DNA of 8,668 nt from an uncultured Verrucomicrobiae bacterium. Its GTDB lineage: Bacteria; Verrucomicrobiota; Verrucomicrobiia; Verrucomicrobiales; DEV007. The notes beneath the pieces were generated by a model. It did no database searches. It was not told where the DNA came from and was given only the letters and a program-made list of their open reading frames with translations. The stretch's first letter is position 1. Each line of letters starts with the position of its first letter. Where the stretch lies: the NCBI GenBank assembly GCA_937898895.1, contig CALDKL010000511.1, positions 1-8,668 on the forward strand, in the 5' to 3' direction. A program made the position numbers and the translations under genes. Below are positions 1-6,657 of the stretch, one piece after another.

Positions 1-1395
1 CTTGTAAGAGACACGGCAATCGGGGCAGATGCGGCGCAGGAGACGCTGCCCGAGCACGCCCTCGAGAGTCGCGGCGACGAGGAAGGGTTCGCAACCCATG
101 TCGATGAGACGGGTCACCGCTCCGGGTGCGTCGTTGGTGTGCAGGGTGGAGAGCACGAGGTGCCCGGTGAGCGAGGCCTGGATCGCGATCTGCGCCGTCT
201 CGAGGTCGCGCATCTCTCCGACGAGGATACGGTCGGGGTCCTGACGGAGGAAGGCGCGGAGGACACGTCCGAAATTCAGACCGATTGACTCGTTGATCGG
301 CACCTGCATGATACCATCGATGTCGTATTCGACCGGGTCCTCGGCCGTGAGCAGCTTCGCGTCCTCCGTATTGATGCGCCGGAGGCAGGCATAGAGTGTC
401 GTCGTCTTGCCCGCCCCGGTCGGGCCGGTGCAGATGAAAATGCCGTTCGGCTTCTCAATTGTGTCGATGATGTACTCAAACGTCTCCGGCGGGAGGTTGA
501 GCATCTCGAGATTGAGGTTCACGTTGGAGCGGTCGAGGACGCGGAGCACGACGGATTCGCCGAAGATGGTCGGCAGGGTCGAAACGCGCATGTCGATGCC
601 CTGACCGTTGATCTCTTTGGTGATGCGTCCGTCCTGGGGCAGTCGGGTCTCGGCGATGTTGAGGGAGGACATCACCTTGATCCGCGAAATGATCGCCTGC
701 TTCAGGTGCTGCGGGGGAGGGGCCATCTCGTAGAGCGCCCCGTCGACCCGATAGCGGATCTTGAAGTCGTCTTCGAAGGGTTCAAAATGGATGTCGGACG
801 CCTTTTCCTTGATCGCCTGGTAGAGGACGAGATCGACATAGCGGATGATGGGGGCGGAGTTCGTTTCGTCCTCGGCATCGACACTCGCGAGAGCGGCAAC
901 CTCGGCCTTGAGCTGGGCGAGGGCATCGCTTTCCCCGGCCCCACCTTGCCCGGCGGCGGCTTTCCCGCCTCCGTAGTAGAATTTTTCGATGAGCGCTTCG
1001 ATCTGTTCCGGCGGAGCCACCGCCGGAACGATATGGGCATTCAGCGAGAATCCGAGTTCCTCCAGGCTCTGAGGATCGAGGGGATTGGCGATGGCCACCT
1101 GCAAGCCCTGGTCGAGAAACTGGATCGGGAAGCACTGGTACAGTTTGGCGGTGCCCGCCGGTACGGCTCGCAGGACCTGGGGCGCCGGTTCGAAGTCGGT
1201 GAGGTCGTAGAAATCTCCGCCAATGTCCTGGGCGACGAGGTGAAACAACTGTTCGCGCTGAAGCAGCCCGAGTTCCTCCACTGCGTAGGTGATGTCGTGT
1301 TCGCTGCCGTAGGCGGCGGCGATATACTCTTCCCGCTGGGATTCGTCGATCAGTCCTCTCGAAACGAGGAGGTCGATCACGCTTTCAACCGTCAT
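1..1395 (-). CDS. GspE/PilB-family secretion or type IV pilus assembly ATPase, second of a tandem pair (3' end cut by window edge)
   Basis: This is a cytoplasmic hexameric ATPase of the type II secretion/type IV pilus class, which powers pseudopilus or pilus polymerisation. The frame is open for 465 codons from an ATG at 1395 and runs off the left edge without a stop. Residues 1 to about 140 resemble the MshEN/GspE N-terminal domain. The catalytic core shows Walker A GPTGAGKT (residues 324-331, Lys330), Walker B with GEMRD (Glu394), and the His box STLHTNDA. The last residues contain the first CxxC (CPDC) of the zinc-binding tetracysteine motif; the second CxxC and the C-terminus lie outside the window. 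It starts 38 bp after the stop of the upstream paralogue on the same strand, so the two are probably co-transcribed. The start has only a weak GAG upstream, but no better start was seen. The family call is very safe; whether it serves pili or secretion cannot be decided from the protein alone. Confidence 0.93.
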   Translation of the reverse strand, partial: MTVESVIDLLVSRGLIDESQREEYIAAAYGSEHDITYAVEELGLLQREQLFHLVAQDIGGDFYDLTDFEPAPQVLRAVPAGTAKLYQCFPIQFLDQGLQVAIANPLDPQSLEELGFSLNAHIVPAVAPPEQIEALIEKFYYGGGKAAAGQGGAGESDALAQLKAEVAALASVDAEDETNSAPIIRYVDLVLYQAIKEKASDIHFEPFEDDFKIRYRVDGALYEMAPPPQHLKQAIISRIKVMSSLNIAETRLPQDGRITKEINGQGIDMRVSTLPTIFGESVVLRVLDRSNVNLNLEMLNLPPETFEYIIDTIEKPNGIFICTGPTGAGKTTTLYACLRRINTEDAKLLTAEDPVEYDIDGIMQVPINESIGLNFGRVLRAFLRQDPDRILVGEMRDLETAQIAIQASLTGHLVLSTLHTNDAPGAVTRLIDMGCEPFLVAATLEGVLGQRLLRRICPDCRVSYK

Positions 1396-1433
1396 AAATT
1401 CTCGAAAATGGGGGTGGATCCTGAATACTTGCC

Positions 1434-3113
1434 TCAGTCGCTGTCGGCCATGGTCACGCGAATGACTTCGGAGGCAGTCGTCTTGCCTCCGAGAACCTTG
1501 CGGATGCCATCTTCGCGCAGGGTGCGCATGCCCAGTTCGCGGGCGCGACGTCGCAGGCCGCTGGTGGACTCGTCGCTGTTGATGAGGAGCCGCACCTCCT
1601 CGGAAATGTTGAAGATCTCAAAGCAGCCCATGCGGCCTTTGAATCCCGTCATGCGGCAGGTCCGGCATCCGGCTCCCTGCTTGATCTCTGCTTTGGCGAG
1701 CTGGTCTTCGGTGAGGCGCAGGGAACGGATTTCTTTGTAGGACATCTCGCTGGGCTGCGCACAGTCCTTGCAGATGCCCCGCACGAGGCGCTGGGCCATG
1801 ATGGCGCGCACGGCCGAAGCGATGAGGAATTTTTTCACCCCGATGTCGGCAAGGCGAGCCACTGCCGAGGGGGCGTCGTTGGTGTGCAGGGTGGAGAAAA
1901 CGAGGTGACCGGTGAGGGAGGCGTTGATCGCGATCGATGCGGTCTCGAGGTCCCGGATTTCCCCGATCATGATGATGTTGGGGGCCTGGCGGAGAATGGA
2001 TCGCAGGGCGGCGGCGAAGGTCATCCCGATCGATTCCTTCACCTGCACCTGGTTGATGCCGGAAAGGAGATATTCTACGGGATCTTCGACCGTGATGATC
2101 TTGCGGTCCGGTTTGTTGATCGCATTGAGACACGCATAGAGCGTCGTCGTTTTGCCCGATCCGGTCGGTCCGGTCACGAGAAGGATGCCGTCGGGAAGCC
2201 GGATCAGTTCTTCGAAGAGCGCCTGGTCGTCGCTGAAAAATCCGAGCTGGGGCAGACCGATCGTGAGCGAACTCTTGTCGAGAATCCGCATGACGACACT
2301 CTCCCCGGCTGTCGTCGGGATCGTCGAGACTCGCAGGTCGAGATCGCCCCCGCCGAACTTCGCCTGGATCCGTCCGTCCTGGGGCAGGCGCTTTTCCGAA
2401 ATCGCCATCGTTCCGGTCATGATCTTGATCCGGCTCACGACGGAGGGGAGCAGGCGGATGGGGTGGCTCTGCACTTTGTGGAGGGCACCGTCGATGCGAT
2501 AGCGCACGCGCATGTCGTGCTCGGTCGGTTCGATGTGGATGTCCGAAGCGCGGTTCTGATAGGCCTCCTGCAGGATCTGGTAGACCATCTTGATGATGGG
2601 TGCGTCGCCTCCTTCCCCCCCCGCGCCTTCGGACACGGCGATGGCCTGCGCGTCGAGTTTGGAAATCTGGTCGGCATCGAGCTGCGAGGCATAAAAATCG
2701 AGGAGGCGCTGTTTGATCGCACTGTCCGAGGCCACGACAAATTCAGGTTCCACCGTGAGGACGTGGCGCAGGGAATCGAGCGCGTCGAAATCGAGCGGGT
2801 CGGTCACCGCGATGATGAGAGTGCCGCCGCCCTCCGCGATCGGGACGGCCCGGAAACGCACCGCAGCATCTGCGGGGACGCGGGAGGCAACGGCGGGGTT
2901 TACGTCGAATCGTTTCAGATCGACGTAGTCCATTCCCGCATTTTCCGCGAGCGTCTGGGCAATGGTCTCATCGGTGAGGAGATTCAACGAGAGCAGACCC
3001 TCGATCGTCGATTCCTGCGACTTCTTTTTGTGCCGGACATCCTCCATCGCCGCCGGTGAGACCAGCTGGGCTTCCTGGAGGAGTTCGAGGAGGTAGGATT
3101 CGTTGGAGTACAA
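1434..3113 (-). CDS. GspE/PilB-family secretion or type IV pilus assembly ATPase, complete
   Basis: This is a complete 559-residue ATPase of the GspE/PilB family, a cytoplasmic motor for pilus or pseudopilus assembly. Residues 1 to about 145 form an MshEN-type N-terminal domain, followed by an Ala/Gly/Glu-rich linker near 160-170. The core has GPTGSGKT (315-322, Lys321), Walker B IIMIGEIRD (Glu385), and the His box with HTND starting at His410. A complete tetracysteine zinc motif is present: CKDC (Cys448, Cys451) and CRTC (Cys483, Cys486). The length is normal for the family. The start is a TTG at 3113; it is the only usual start codon between the upstream in-frame stop (near 3212) and the next ATG at codon 23, and the MYSNESYLLELL beginning fits the family. 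No Shine-Dalgarno is visible. It lies directly upstream of a second ATPase of the same family. Sequence features such as GSGKTTTLYA look slightly more GspE-like than PilB-like, but this is not decisive. Confidence 0.95.
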   Translation of the reverse strand: MYSNESYLLELLQEAQLVSPAAMEDVRHKKKSQESTIEGLLSLNLLTDETIAQTLAENAGMDYVDLKRFDVNPAVASRVPADAAVRFRAVPIAEGGGTLIIAVTDPLDFDALDSLRHVLTVEPEFVVASDSAIKQRLLDFYASQLDADQISKLDAQAIAVSEGAGGEGGDAPIIKMVYQILQEAYQNRASDIHIEPTEHDMRVRYRIDGALHKVQSHPIRLLPSVVSRIKIMTGTMAISEKRLPQDGRIQAKFGGGDLDLRVSTIPTTAGESVVMRILDKSSLTIGLPQLGFFSDDQALFEELIRLPDGILLVTGPTGSGKTTTLYACLNAINKPDRKIITVEDPVEYLLSGINQVQVKESIGMTFAAALRSILRQAPNIIMIGEIRDLETASIAINASLTGHLVFSTLHTNDAPSAVARLADIGVKKFLIASAVRAIMAQRLVRGICKDCAQPSEMSYKEIRSLRLTEDQLAKAEIKQGAGCRTCRMTGFKGRMGCFEIFNISEEVRLLINSDESTSGLRRRARELGMRTLREDGIRKVLGGKTTASEVIRVTMADSD

Positions 3114-3253
3114 AACGAGAAGGGGATGTGAAGGGATTTTTCCCCAGGGTGCCGAACCGATCGCAGCGAACGAAACTTCACCACGATCACAGACCCCGGG
3201 GCGCGAATGCTAGAGGAAAGGATGACGTACGGGAAGAAAAAAAATCGAACTTC
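3114..3253. other. Intergenic region between the YafK-like gene and the ATPase pair
   Basis: About 140 bp separate the stop of the YafK-like gene from the TTG start of the first ATPase; both are on the minus strand. The right end carries a terminator-like hairpin, annotated separately. A CCCCGGGG palindrome lies at 3194-3201. Any promoter for the ATPase operon should be here, but I could not identify convincing -35/-10 boxes or a ribosome binding site. Confidence 0.5.
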
Positions 3254-3266
3254 TCAATTTTCGATT
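3237..3266 (-). terminator. Possible intrinsic terminator overlapping the stop of the YafK-like gene
   Basis: On the minus strand AATCGAA (3266-3260) can pair with TTCGATT (3249-3243) across a 10-base loop. The second arm runs into a tract of eight T (3244-3237). The stop codon TGA lies in the loop. The stem is only 7 bp and AT-rich, so termination may be weak. It would separate the YafK-like gene from the ATPase operon downstream. Confidence 0.4.
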
Positions 3267-4237
3267 CCGGCGATCCGAAAGGCGTAACGCCCGGTCTCCG
3301 TTTGGATCGCCGGGGGCATGCGAACGTTCTCGAAGAAATCGTATCCTTCCTTCAGATTCACCCATTCTTCGGTCCAGCGGGAACGCTCCTCGACCACCTC
3401 GTCCATTCGCTGATCGGTGAGGCGGAAGGGGAAAAGATGCACCGGCACACATCGCTCTCCCTTCCGCAGGGCTGCGTCGACGAGGGCGTAGACTTCCTCC
3501 ATCGCTCCAGGGGCGAGCCCGAATCCGCCCGCCGCCTCACTGCCCCCGTGGATCATCATCTCGCTGCCACCCCGTCCGCGCGATTGGTCGAGCCCATTCG
3601 GGAACCCGAGATCGAGTCCGAGATGGTGCCGCGTCTCGGGTCTCAGGCTCCCGGCGCGAAGCTCATAAAAACCCTCCGGGGCCTGGCCGTCGCCTTCCCG
3701 CAGCTTCGGCCCGGGCCGTCCCGCCGAGACCGCGAGCCGCTGCACCTTGAACAGGGTAAAGAGCGGCTCATGCGAGGGTTTCATCCAGATTTCGAGTTCG
3801 TTCTCTTCCTTGAACAAGCGCAATACCGTGGGATCCCCGAGGGAAAGTCCGTGTTTTCGCAATCCGGGAGCCAGCCTCGCTGCGGCCTCTTCCACGAGGG
3901 CCCGGGACTGCGGTGTCGAGTGAGCCTCCGCAGCGGGGGGGGCGCCGACTCCCGCAATCCCGCGTGATTCTGCGCCGCCGAAAAACCCTTCGACAAGCCT
4001 GCGGGTCTTCGCGGCGAGGGGATAGGGATCGCGCTCGGCGCTTTCCGAACGGTTGGCCGAAGGGGGCGATTTTTCCTTGTGGGAAGATCCCCTCACGATC
4101 TCCCGGACTCGCTCCGACCAGCTGCCGGAGACCTCGGGCGACTCCGCCGAGGACGGAGCCGAAAGCCAATCCTGCACGATCCACGGGAGACCCATGCCCG
4201 TGCCAATCAGAAAGAGGAGAAGAGAGCGGCGGAACAT
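3254..4237 (-). CDS. YafK/YkuD-fold exported protein, probably catalytically inactive L,D-transpeptidase homologue
   Basis: The 327-residue protein begins with a basic, hydrophobic segment (MFRRSLLLFLIGTGMGLPW), a likely signal peptide or membrane anchor, so it probably acts at the cell envelope. After a low-complexity linker (about 30-110) the C-terminal half matches the YafK branch of the YkuD fold: GRPGPKLREGDGQAPEGFY, then LDLGFPNGLD, MIHGG (His230), VPVHLFPFR, and LKEGYDFFE near the end. In active members the loop after HG reads S-x-G-C with a nucleophilic Cys. Here the equivalent residues are Ala235-Ala236-Gly237-Gly238, so both Ser and Cys are lost; the single Cys of the whole protein is Cys263 in the ERCVPVHLFPF segment. 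Known YafK-type enzymes cut or form peptidoglycan-linked bonds; this copy likely binds but does not catalyse. The ATG at 4237 has no good Shine-Dalgarno. It is divergent from mtnP. Confidence 0.8.
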   Translation of the reverse strand: MFRRSLLLFLIGTGMGLPWIVQDWLSAPSSAESPEVSGSWSERVREIVRGSSHKEKSPPSANRSESAERDPYPLAAKTRRLVEGFFGGAESRGIAGVGAPPAAEAHSTPQSRALVEEAAARLAPGLRKHGLSLGDPTVLRLFKEENELEIWMKPSHEPLFTLFKVQRLAVSAGRPGPKLREGDGQAPEGFYELRAGSLRPETRHHLGLDLGFPNGLDQSRGRGGSEMMIHGGSEAAGGFGLAPGAMEEVYALVDAALRKGERCVPVHLFPFRLTDQRMDEVVEERSRWTEEWVNLKEGYDFFENVRMPPAIQTETGRYAFRIAGIEN

Positions 4238-4358
4238 TTTTTTAAAAAATTCACCCTCATTTTTAAAAAATCAAGTTTCCTTAATCAATTGCCGGTTTTG
4301 CGGTGAGGGGAGCAATTGCGAATTGGAATCCCGGAGATCTCCCCCTACCCTTCAGGCG
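4238..4358. promoter_or_regulatory. Divergent promoter region between the YafK-like gene and mtnP
   Basis: This is an AT-rich block of about 120 bp between two divergently transcribed genes. For the minus-strand gene a possible promoter is TTGATT (4288-4283), a 17-bp spacer, and TAAAAA (4265-4260); both boxes are imperfect, and the start point would fall just before the gene. CAATTGC occurs at 4286-4292 and 4313-4319, the second inside the perfect palindrome GCAATTGC (4312-4319), a possible operator. No convincing promoter was found for mtnP. The region is too short and too simple for a recognisable SAM riboswitch. Confidence 0.4.
4239..4271. repeat. Two identical A/T elements spaced 21 bp apart
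   Basis: TTTTTAAAAAAT is present at 4239-4250 and again at 4260-4271, exactly 21 bp apart, which is two helical turns. Each copy is close to self-complementary. Phased A-tracts of this kind usually bend DNA. They lie immediately upstream of the ATG of the YafK-like gene and overlap its proposed -10 box. Confidence 0.7.
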
Positions 4359-5243
4359 ATGCACAGCCCTACTACCGCCCCGCCTGCCATCGGAGTGATC
4401 GGAGGATCCGGACTCTATGAAATCGATGGCTTCACCGAAGCCGAGGAAATCCGCGTCGAGACCCCTTTCGGGCCTCCTTCGGATGCGATCATGAGGGGAT
4501 CGTTTGCGGGTCGCCAGGTTTGCTTTCTCCCCCGCCACGGTCGAGGACATCGCCTCCTCCCGACGGAATTGAATCACCGGGCCAACCTTTGGGCGCTGCG
4601 TTCCCTGAATGTGCGCTGGCTCATTGCCGTGACGGCGGTCGGCTCGCTGCGAGAGCAGTATCATCCGCGCGATATCGTCCTTCCCGATCAGTTTTTCGAC
4701 CGTACCAGTCGCCGAGAGCACCACACGTTTTTCGGCAATGGAATCGTCGCCCACGTCGGGTTCGCCGACCCCATTTCGCCCGCCCTTCGCACCCTCCTCC
4801 ACGAAGCCGCCCTCCGGTTGGGGAAACGGGTCCACAACGGCGGCACCTACGTCTGTATGGACGGCCCCGCCTTTTCGACCCGGGCCGAGTCGGAGACCAA
4901 CCGCCGCCTCGGGTTTGACCTCATCGGCATGACCAATCTACCCGAGGCAAAGCTCGCCCGCGAGGCGGAGATCGCACTCGCCACTCTCGCGATGGTCACT
5001 GATTACGATTGCTGGAAGACGGAGGAAGAGGCGGTCAGCGCCCACGCCGTGATCGGACATGTCCAGGCCAATGCGGCCACGGCCAAAGCGGTTCTCGCCT
5101 CTGTCATCCCGACGATCCCGGACACTCCCGACTGGCCCGAACACCGCTCGCTCGACGGTGCACTGTTCACGGATCGCTCACTTTGGCCCCGCGAGACGAC
5201 TCAACACCTGACGCCGATTCTCGGAAGATTTATAAATAATTAA
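4359..5243 (+). CDS. mtnP: S-methyl-5'-thioadenosine phosphorylase
   Basis: The enzyme cleaves methylthioadenosine with phosphate to adenine and methylthioribose-1-phosphate, the entry step of methionine salvage, in the cytoplasm. The 294-residue protein has the family phosphate-binding start IGVIGGSGLY (residues 11-20), RHGRGH (59-64), the core segment AVTAVGSL, CMDGPAFSTRAE, GMTNLPEAKLAREAE (from residue 190), and TDYDCW (214-219), which separates MTA phosphorylases from purine nucleoside phosphorylases. Length agrees with the family (about 280-300). The frame is open further upstream, but that part overlaps the antisense YafK-like gene and the promoter region, and the GGSG motif normally lies within about 15 residues of the start, so ATG 4359 is chosen; AGG lies close before it. 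It stands alone: no other salvage gene is in the window. Confidence 0.95.
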   Translation: MHSPTTAPPAIGVIGGSGLYEIDGFTEAEEIRVETPFGPPSDAIMRGSFAGRQVCFLPRHGRGHRLLPTELNHRANLWALRSLNVRWLIAVTAVGSLREQYHPRDIVLPDQFFDRTSRREHHTFFGNGIVAHVGFADPISPALRTLLHEAALRLGKRVHNGGTYVCMDGPAFSTRAESETNRRLGFDLIGMTNLPEAKLAREAEIALATLAMVTDYDCWKTEEEAVSAHAVIGHVQANAATAKAVLASVIPTIPDTPDWPEHRSLDGALFTDRSLWPRETTQHLTPILGRFINN

Positions 5244-5326
5244 GGAATGTTGCATTTTTGAGTTGCATGTTTTTAAATTTTCGTTAGTTTGCGAAACCGC
5301 AACTCCGAACCCTGCCTGCCTCCCGC
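5244..5326 (+). promoter_or_regulatory. AT-rich leader and possible promoter of the deacetylase gene
   Basis: The heptamer GTTGCAT occurs at 5249-5255 and 5262-5268. The first copy contains TTGCAT, which could act as a -35 box, followed after 17 bp by TTAAAT (5273-5278) as a -10 box; both fit only partly. No terminator hairpin for mtnP is visible here, so read-through from mtnP is possible. No Shine-Dalgarno precedes the GTG start of the next gene. Confidence 0.3.
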
Positions 5327-6094
5327 GTGAAGACCGTATCGTTCCCTTCCTTCGCCATCTGCCTCACCGGGGCAGTGTTTTTCACGACCTCGTGTACCAC
5401 CACGAAAGGAAAAAAGAATGCCCCGGCGACAGCCGCGCCAATCGGCAGTGCCGTCCCGGGTGCCCTGCCGACCTCGGATGGGATTCGGGATTCCTACAAT
5501 CGGGTGGAAACGAATCTTCCCTACCTCGCCCTGACCTTCGACGACGGGCCTCACCCCGTCTACACCCCTCGACTCCTCGACATCCTCAAGGAGAAGCACG
5601 TCAAGGCGACCTTCTACGTCGTCGGGACCAACGCGAAGCGCTACCCCGAGATCCTGCGCCGCATTCTTGCCGAAGGACACGAGATCGGGAATCACAGCGT
5701 CACGCACGGAAACCTCACGAAGATGTCGCCGGACGGTGTTCGCAACGAGCTTCGCGTCTGCCATGAGGCGGTGGTCTCGGCTACCGGGGTCGCGCCTCGC
5801 ACGATGCGCCCCCCCTACGGAGCGATCACCTCCACCCAAAAATCGTGGATCAAGAAGGAGTTTGGCTACTCCACGATTCTCTGGTCGGTCGATCCGCTCG
5901 ATTGGAAAAAACCAGGGGCCTCCGCAGTGACCTCCCGCCTTGTATCGGGCGCAACGCCCGGTGGCATCCTGCTTGCTCACGACATTCACGGCGGCACCAT
6001 TGACGCGATGCCCTCCACGATCGATCAGCTTCTCGGGCGCGGGTTCAAGTTCGTCACCGTGACCCAGCTCCTCGCGTTGGAGCCAAAGGGGTGA
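5327..6094 (+). CDS. Polysaccharide deacetylase (CE4/NodB domain), probable lipoprotein
   Basis: The 255-residue protein starts at a GTG. It begins with a basic-hydrophobic signal ending in FFTTSC (Cys23); the lipobox is not canonical (Thr at -3), so lipid anchoring is likely but not certain. A Lys/Ala/Pro linker leads to a NodB domain from about residue 65. All five CE4 motifs are visible: TFDDGP (Asp72, Asp73), the metal-binding HSVTH (His123, His127), RPPYG (161-165), DPLDW (189-193), and LLAHDIH (215-221). The catalytic base, metal ligands and late His are therefore intact, so an active metal-dependent N- or O-deacetylase is expected. Such enzymes remove acetyl groups from peptidoglycan, chitin-like or exopolysaccharide substrates; the substrate cannot be told here. 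The short length suggests a minimal periplasmic enzyme. It lies 83 bp after mtnP on the same strand but has no obvious functional link to it. Confidence 0.93.
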   Translation: MKTVSFPSFAICLTGAVFFTTSCTTTKGKKNAPATAAPIGSAVPGALPTSDGIRDSYNRVETNLPYLALTFDDGPHPVYTPRLLDILKEKHVKATFYVVGTNAKRYPEILRRILAEGHEIGNHSVTHGNLTKMSPDGVRNELRVCHEAVVSATGVAPRTMRPPYGAITSTQKSWIKKEFGYSTILWSVDPLDWKKPGASAVTSRLVSGATPGGILLAHDIHGGTIDAMPSTIDQLLGRGFKFVTVTQLLALEPKG

Positions 6095-6288
6095 AGGATT
6101 GGGGCTGTTCGCCAGGGGGGGCACCGGTCTTCTCCGTACCCCACAGGGGGGGCTGCGTGCTTCGCGGGCGGGCAGCAAATCAGCCTGAATCCGAAGATGG
6201 GGAACCACGGAGCACACCGAATCCACCGACAAATCAAGGCAATGGAAGGCGGCGCGGTCGGCGGAGTGAAGGGGAGTGGTCTGCGTGA
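6095..6288. other. Gene-free stretch with G-tracts, start of the accessory zone
   Basis: There is no credible gene here. CAGGGGGGGC is repeated at 6113-6122 and 6144-6153, each with seven G, and CCCC-ACA-GGGG (6139-6149) can fold into a short hairpin. GCTGC (6152-6156) and GCAGC (6172-6176) form another weak inverted pair. The later part, about 6200-6285, resembles repeated intergenic sequence rather than coding DNA. It may be decayed flanking sequence of the transposase remnant that follows, or a dispersed repeat. Confidence 0.5.
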
Positions 6289-6507
6289 GGTGCTTACAAC
6301 CACTGGGTGCGCGACGCAATCTTCGAGGAGGACCGGACGCGATCCAAGAACCTCAATCTCAACACCAACCTCGCCCTGCTGCGCAGCACTCTCATCGCCC
6401 TCAAGGCACGGCTCTGCCCGCACCTACCCTGGCCCGCACTACGCGAACTCTGCGCCATCAATCCCTCCGCCGCCTGCCGCCTCGTCTCACAAAACCGCTT
6501 CGAATGA
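6289..6507 (+). pseudogene. C-terminal remnant of an ISAs1-type DDE transposase
   Basis: After an in-frame TGA at 6286 the frame reads AYNHWVRD, EEDRTRSKN, then NLALLRSTLIALKA, and ends SQNRFE before TGA at 6505-6507. This about 72-residue segment matches the usual end of ISAs1/IS4-group transposases (the HWxxDVxFxED block and the NLALLRxxAL helix). The catalytic part, with the DDE residues, is absent, so the gene is dead. The upstream sequence shows no continuation of the transposase in any frame I could recognise, so this is a truncation rather than a simple frameshift. Family is inferred from motif memory. Confidence 0.7.
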
Positions 6508-6575
6508 AAAAGCCGTGCACGGGCCATGACGTGGTAGAGAGCGCCTTCGTATTCGATGCGGACTTGCCGAAGCAT
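6508..6575 (-). pseudogene. N-terminal remnant of a REP-associated (IS200-like) tyrosine transposase
   Basis: On the minus strand an ATG at 6575 begins MLRQVRIEYEGALYHVMAR (to 6519), which is the typical start of RAYT/Transposase_17 proteins (RxEYxGAxYHVxxRG). The expected continuation with the HUH motif is missing: after codon 19 the frame enters the antisense of the ISAs1-type remnant and no further similarity is seen. The RAYT gene has thus been cut at the junction near 6508-6518. The upstream side, about 6577-6655, has a tandem repeat as is common for REP sequences next to RAYT genes. Confidence 0.65.
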
Positions 6576-6622
6576 GGGGGTAGGATGCTGCGGGAGCAGG
6601 CTTTGCAAAATTCGGGAATCGA

Positions 6623-6654
6623 TCCCTGACCCCGAGTCCCTGACCCCGAGTCCC
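6623..6654. repeat. 14-bp tandem repeat, 2.3 copies, next to the RAYT remnant
   Basis: TCCCTGACCCCGAG occurs at 6623-6636 and 6637-6650, followed by a partial TCCC. Just before it, GGGAATCGATCCC (6614-6626) is an imperfect palindrome. On the minus strand these read as GGGGTCAGGGA units lying upstream of the RAYT start, which is where REP-like repeats of such elements are usually found. Confidence 0.75.
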
Positions 6655-6657
6655 GCC

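Noticed and set aside
706..1740. A 344-codon open frame on the plus strand across both ATPase genes
   Set aside because: It spans the end of one ATPase gene and the start of the other on the opposite strand, and has no domain resemblance.
1884..3059. A 391-codon open frame on the plus strand opposite the complete ATPase gene
   Set aside because: It lies entirely antisense to a protein with clear Walker A, Walker B, His box and tetracysteine motifs. Its product has no recognisable domain and is the skewed composition expected from a high-GC complementary frame.
3056..3967. A 303-codon open frame on the plus strand
   Set aside because: It is antisense to the YafK-like gene and the ATPase leader; the minus-strand protein matches a known family.
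4053..4358. An N-terminal extension of about 100 residues on mtnP
   Set aside because: The extension overlaps the antisense YafK-like gene and the AT-rich promoter region, and MTA phosphorylases carry the GGSG motif within the first 20 residues.
5273..6319. A 348-codon open frame on the minus strand opposite the deacetylase
   Set aside because: The plus-strand deacetylase has all five CE4 motifs in order; the antisense product shows nothing recognisable.
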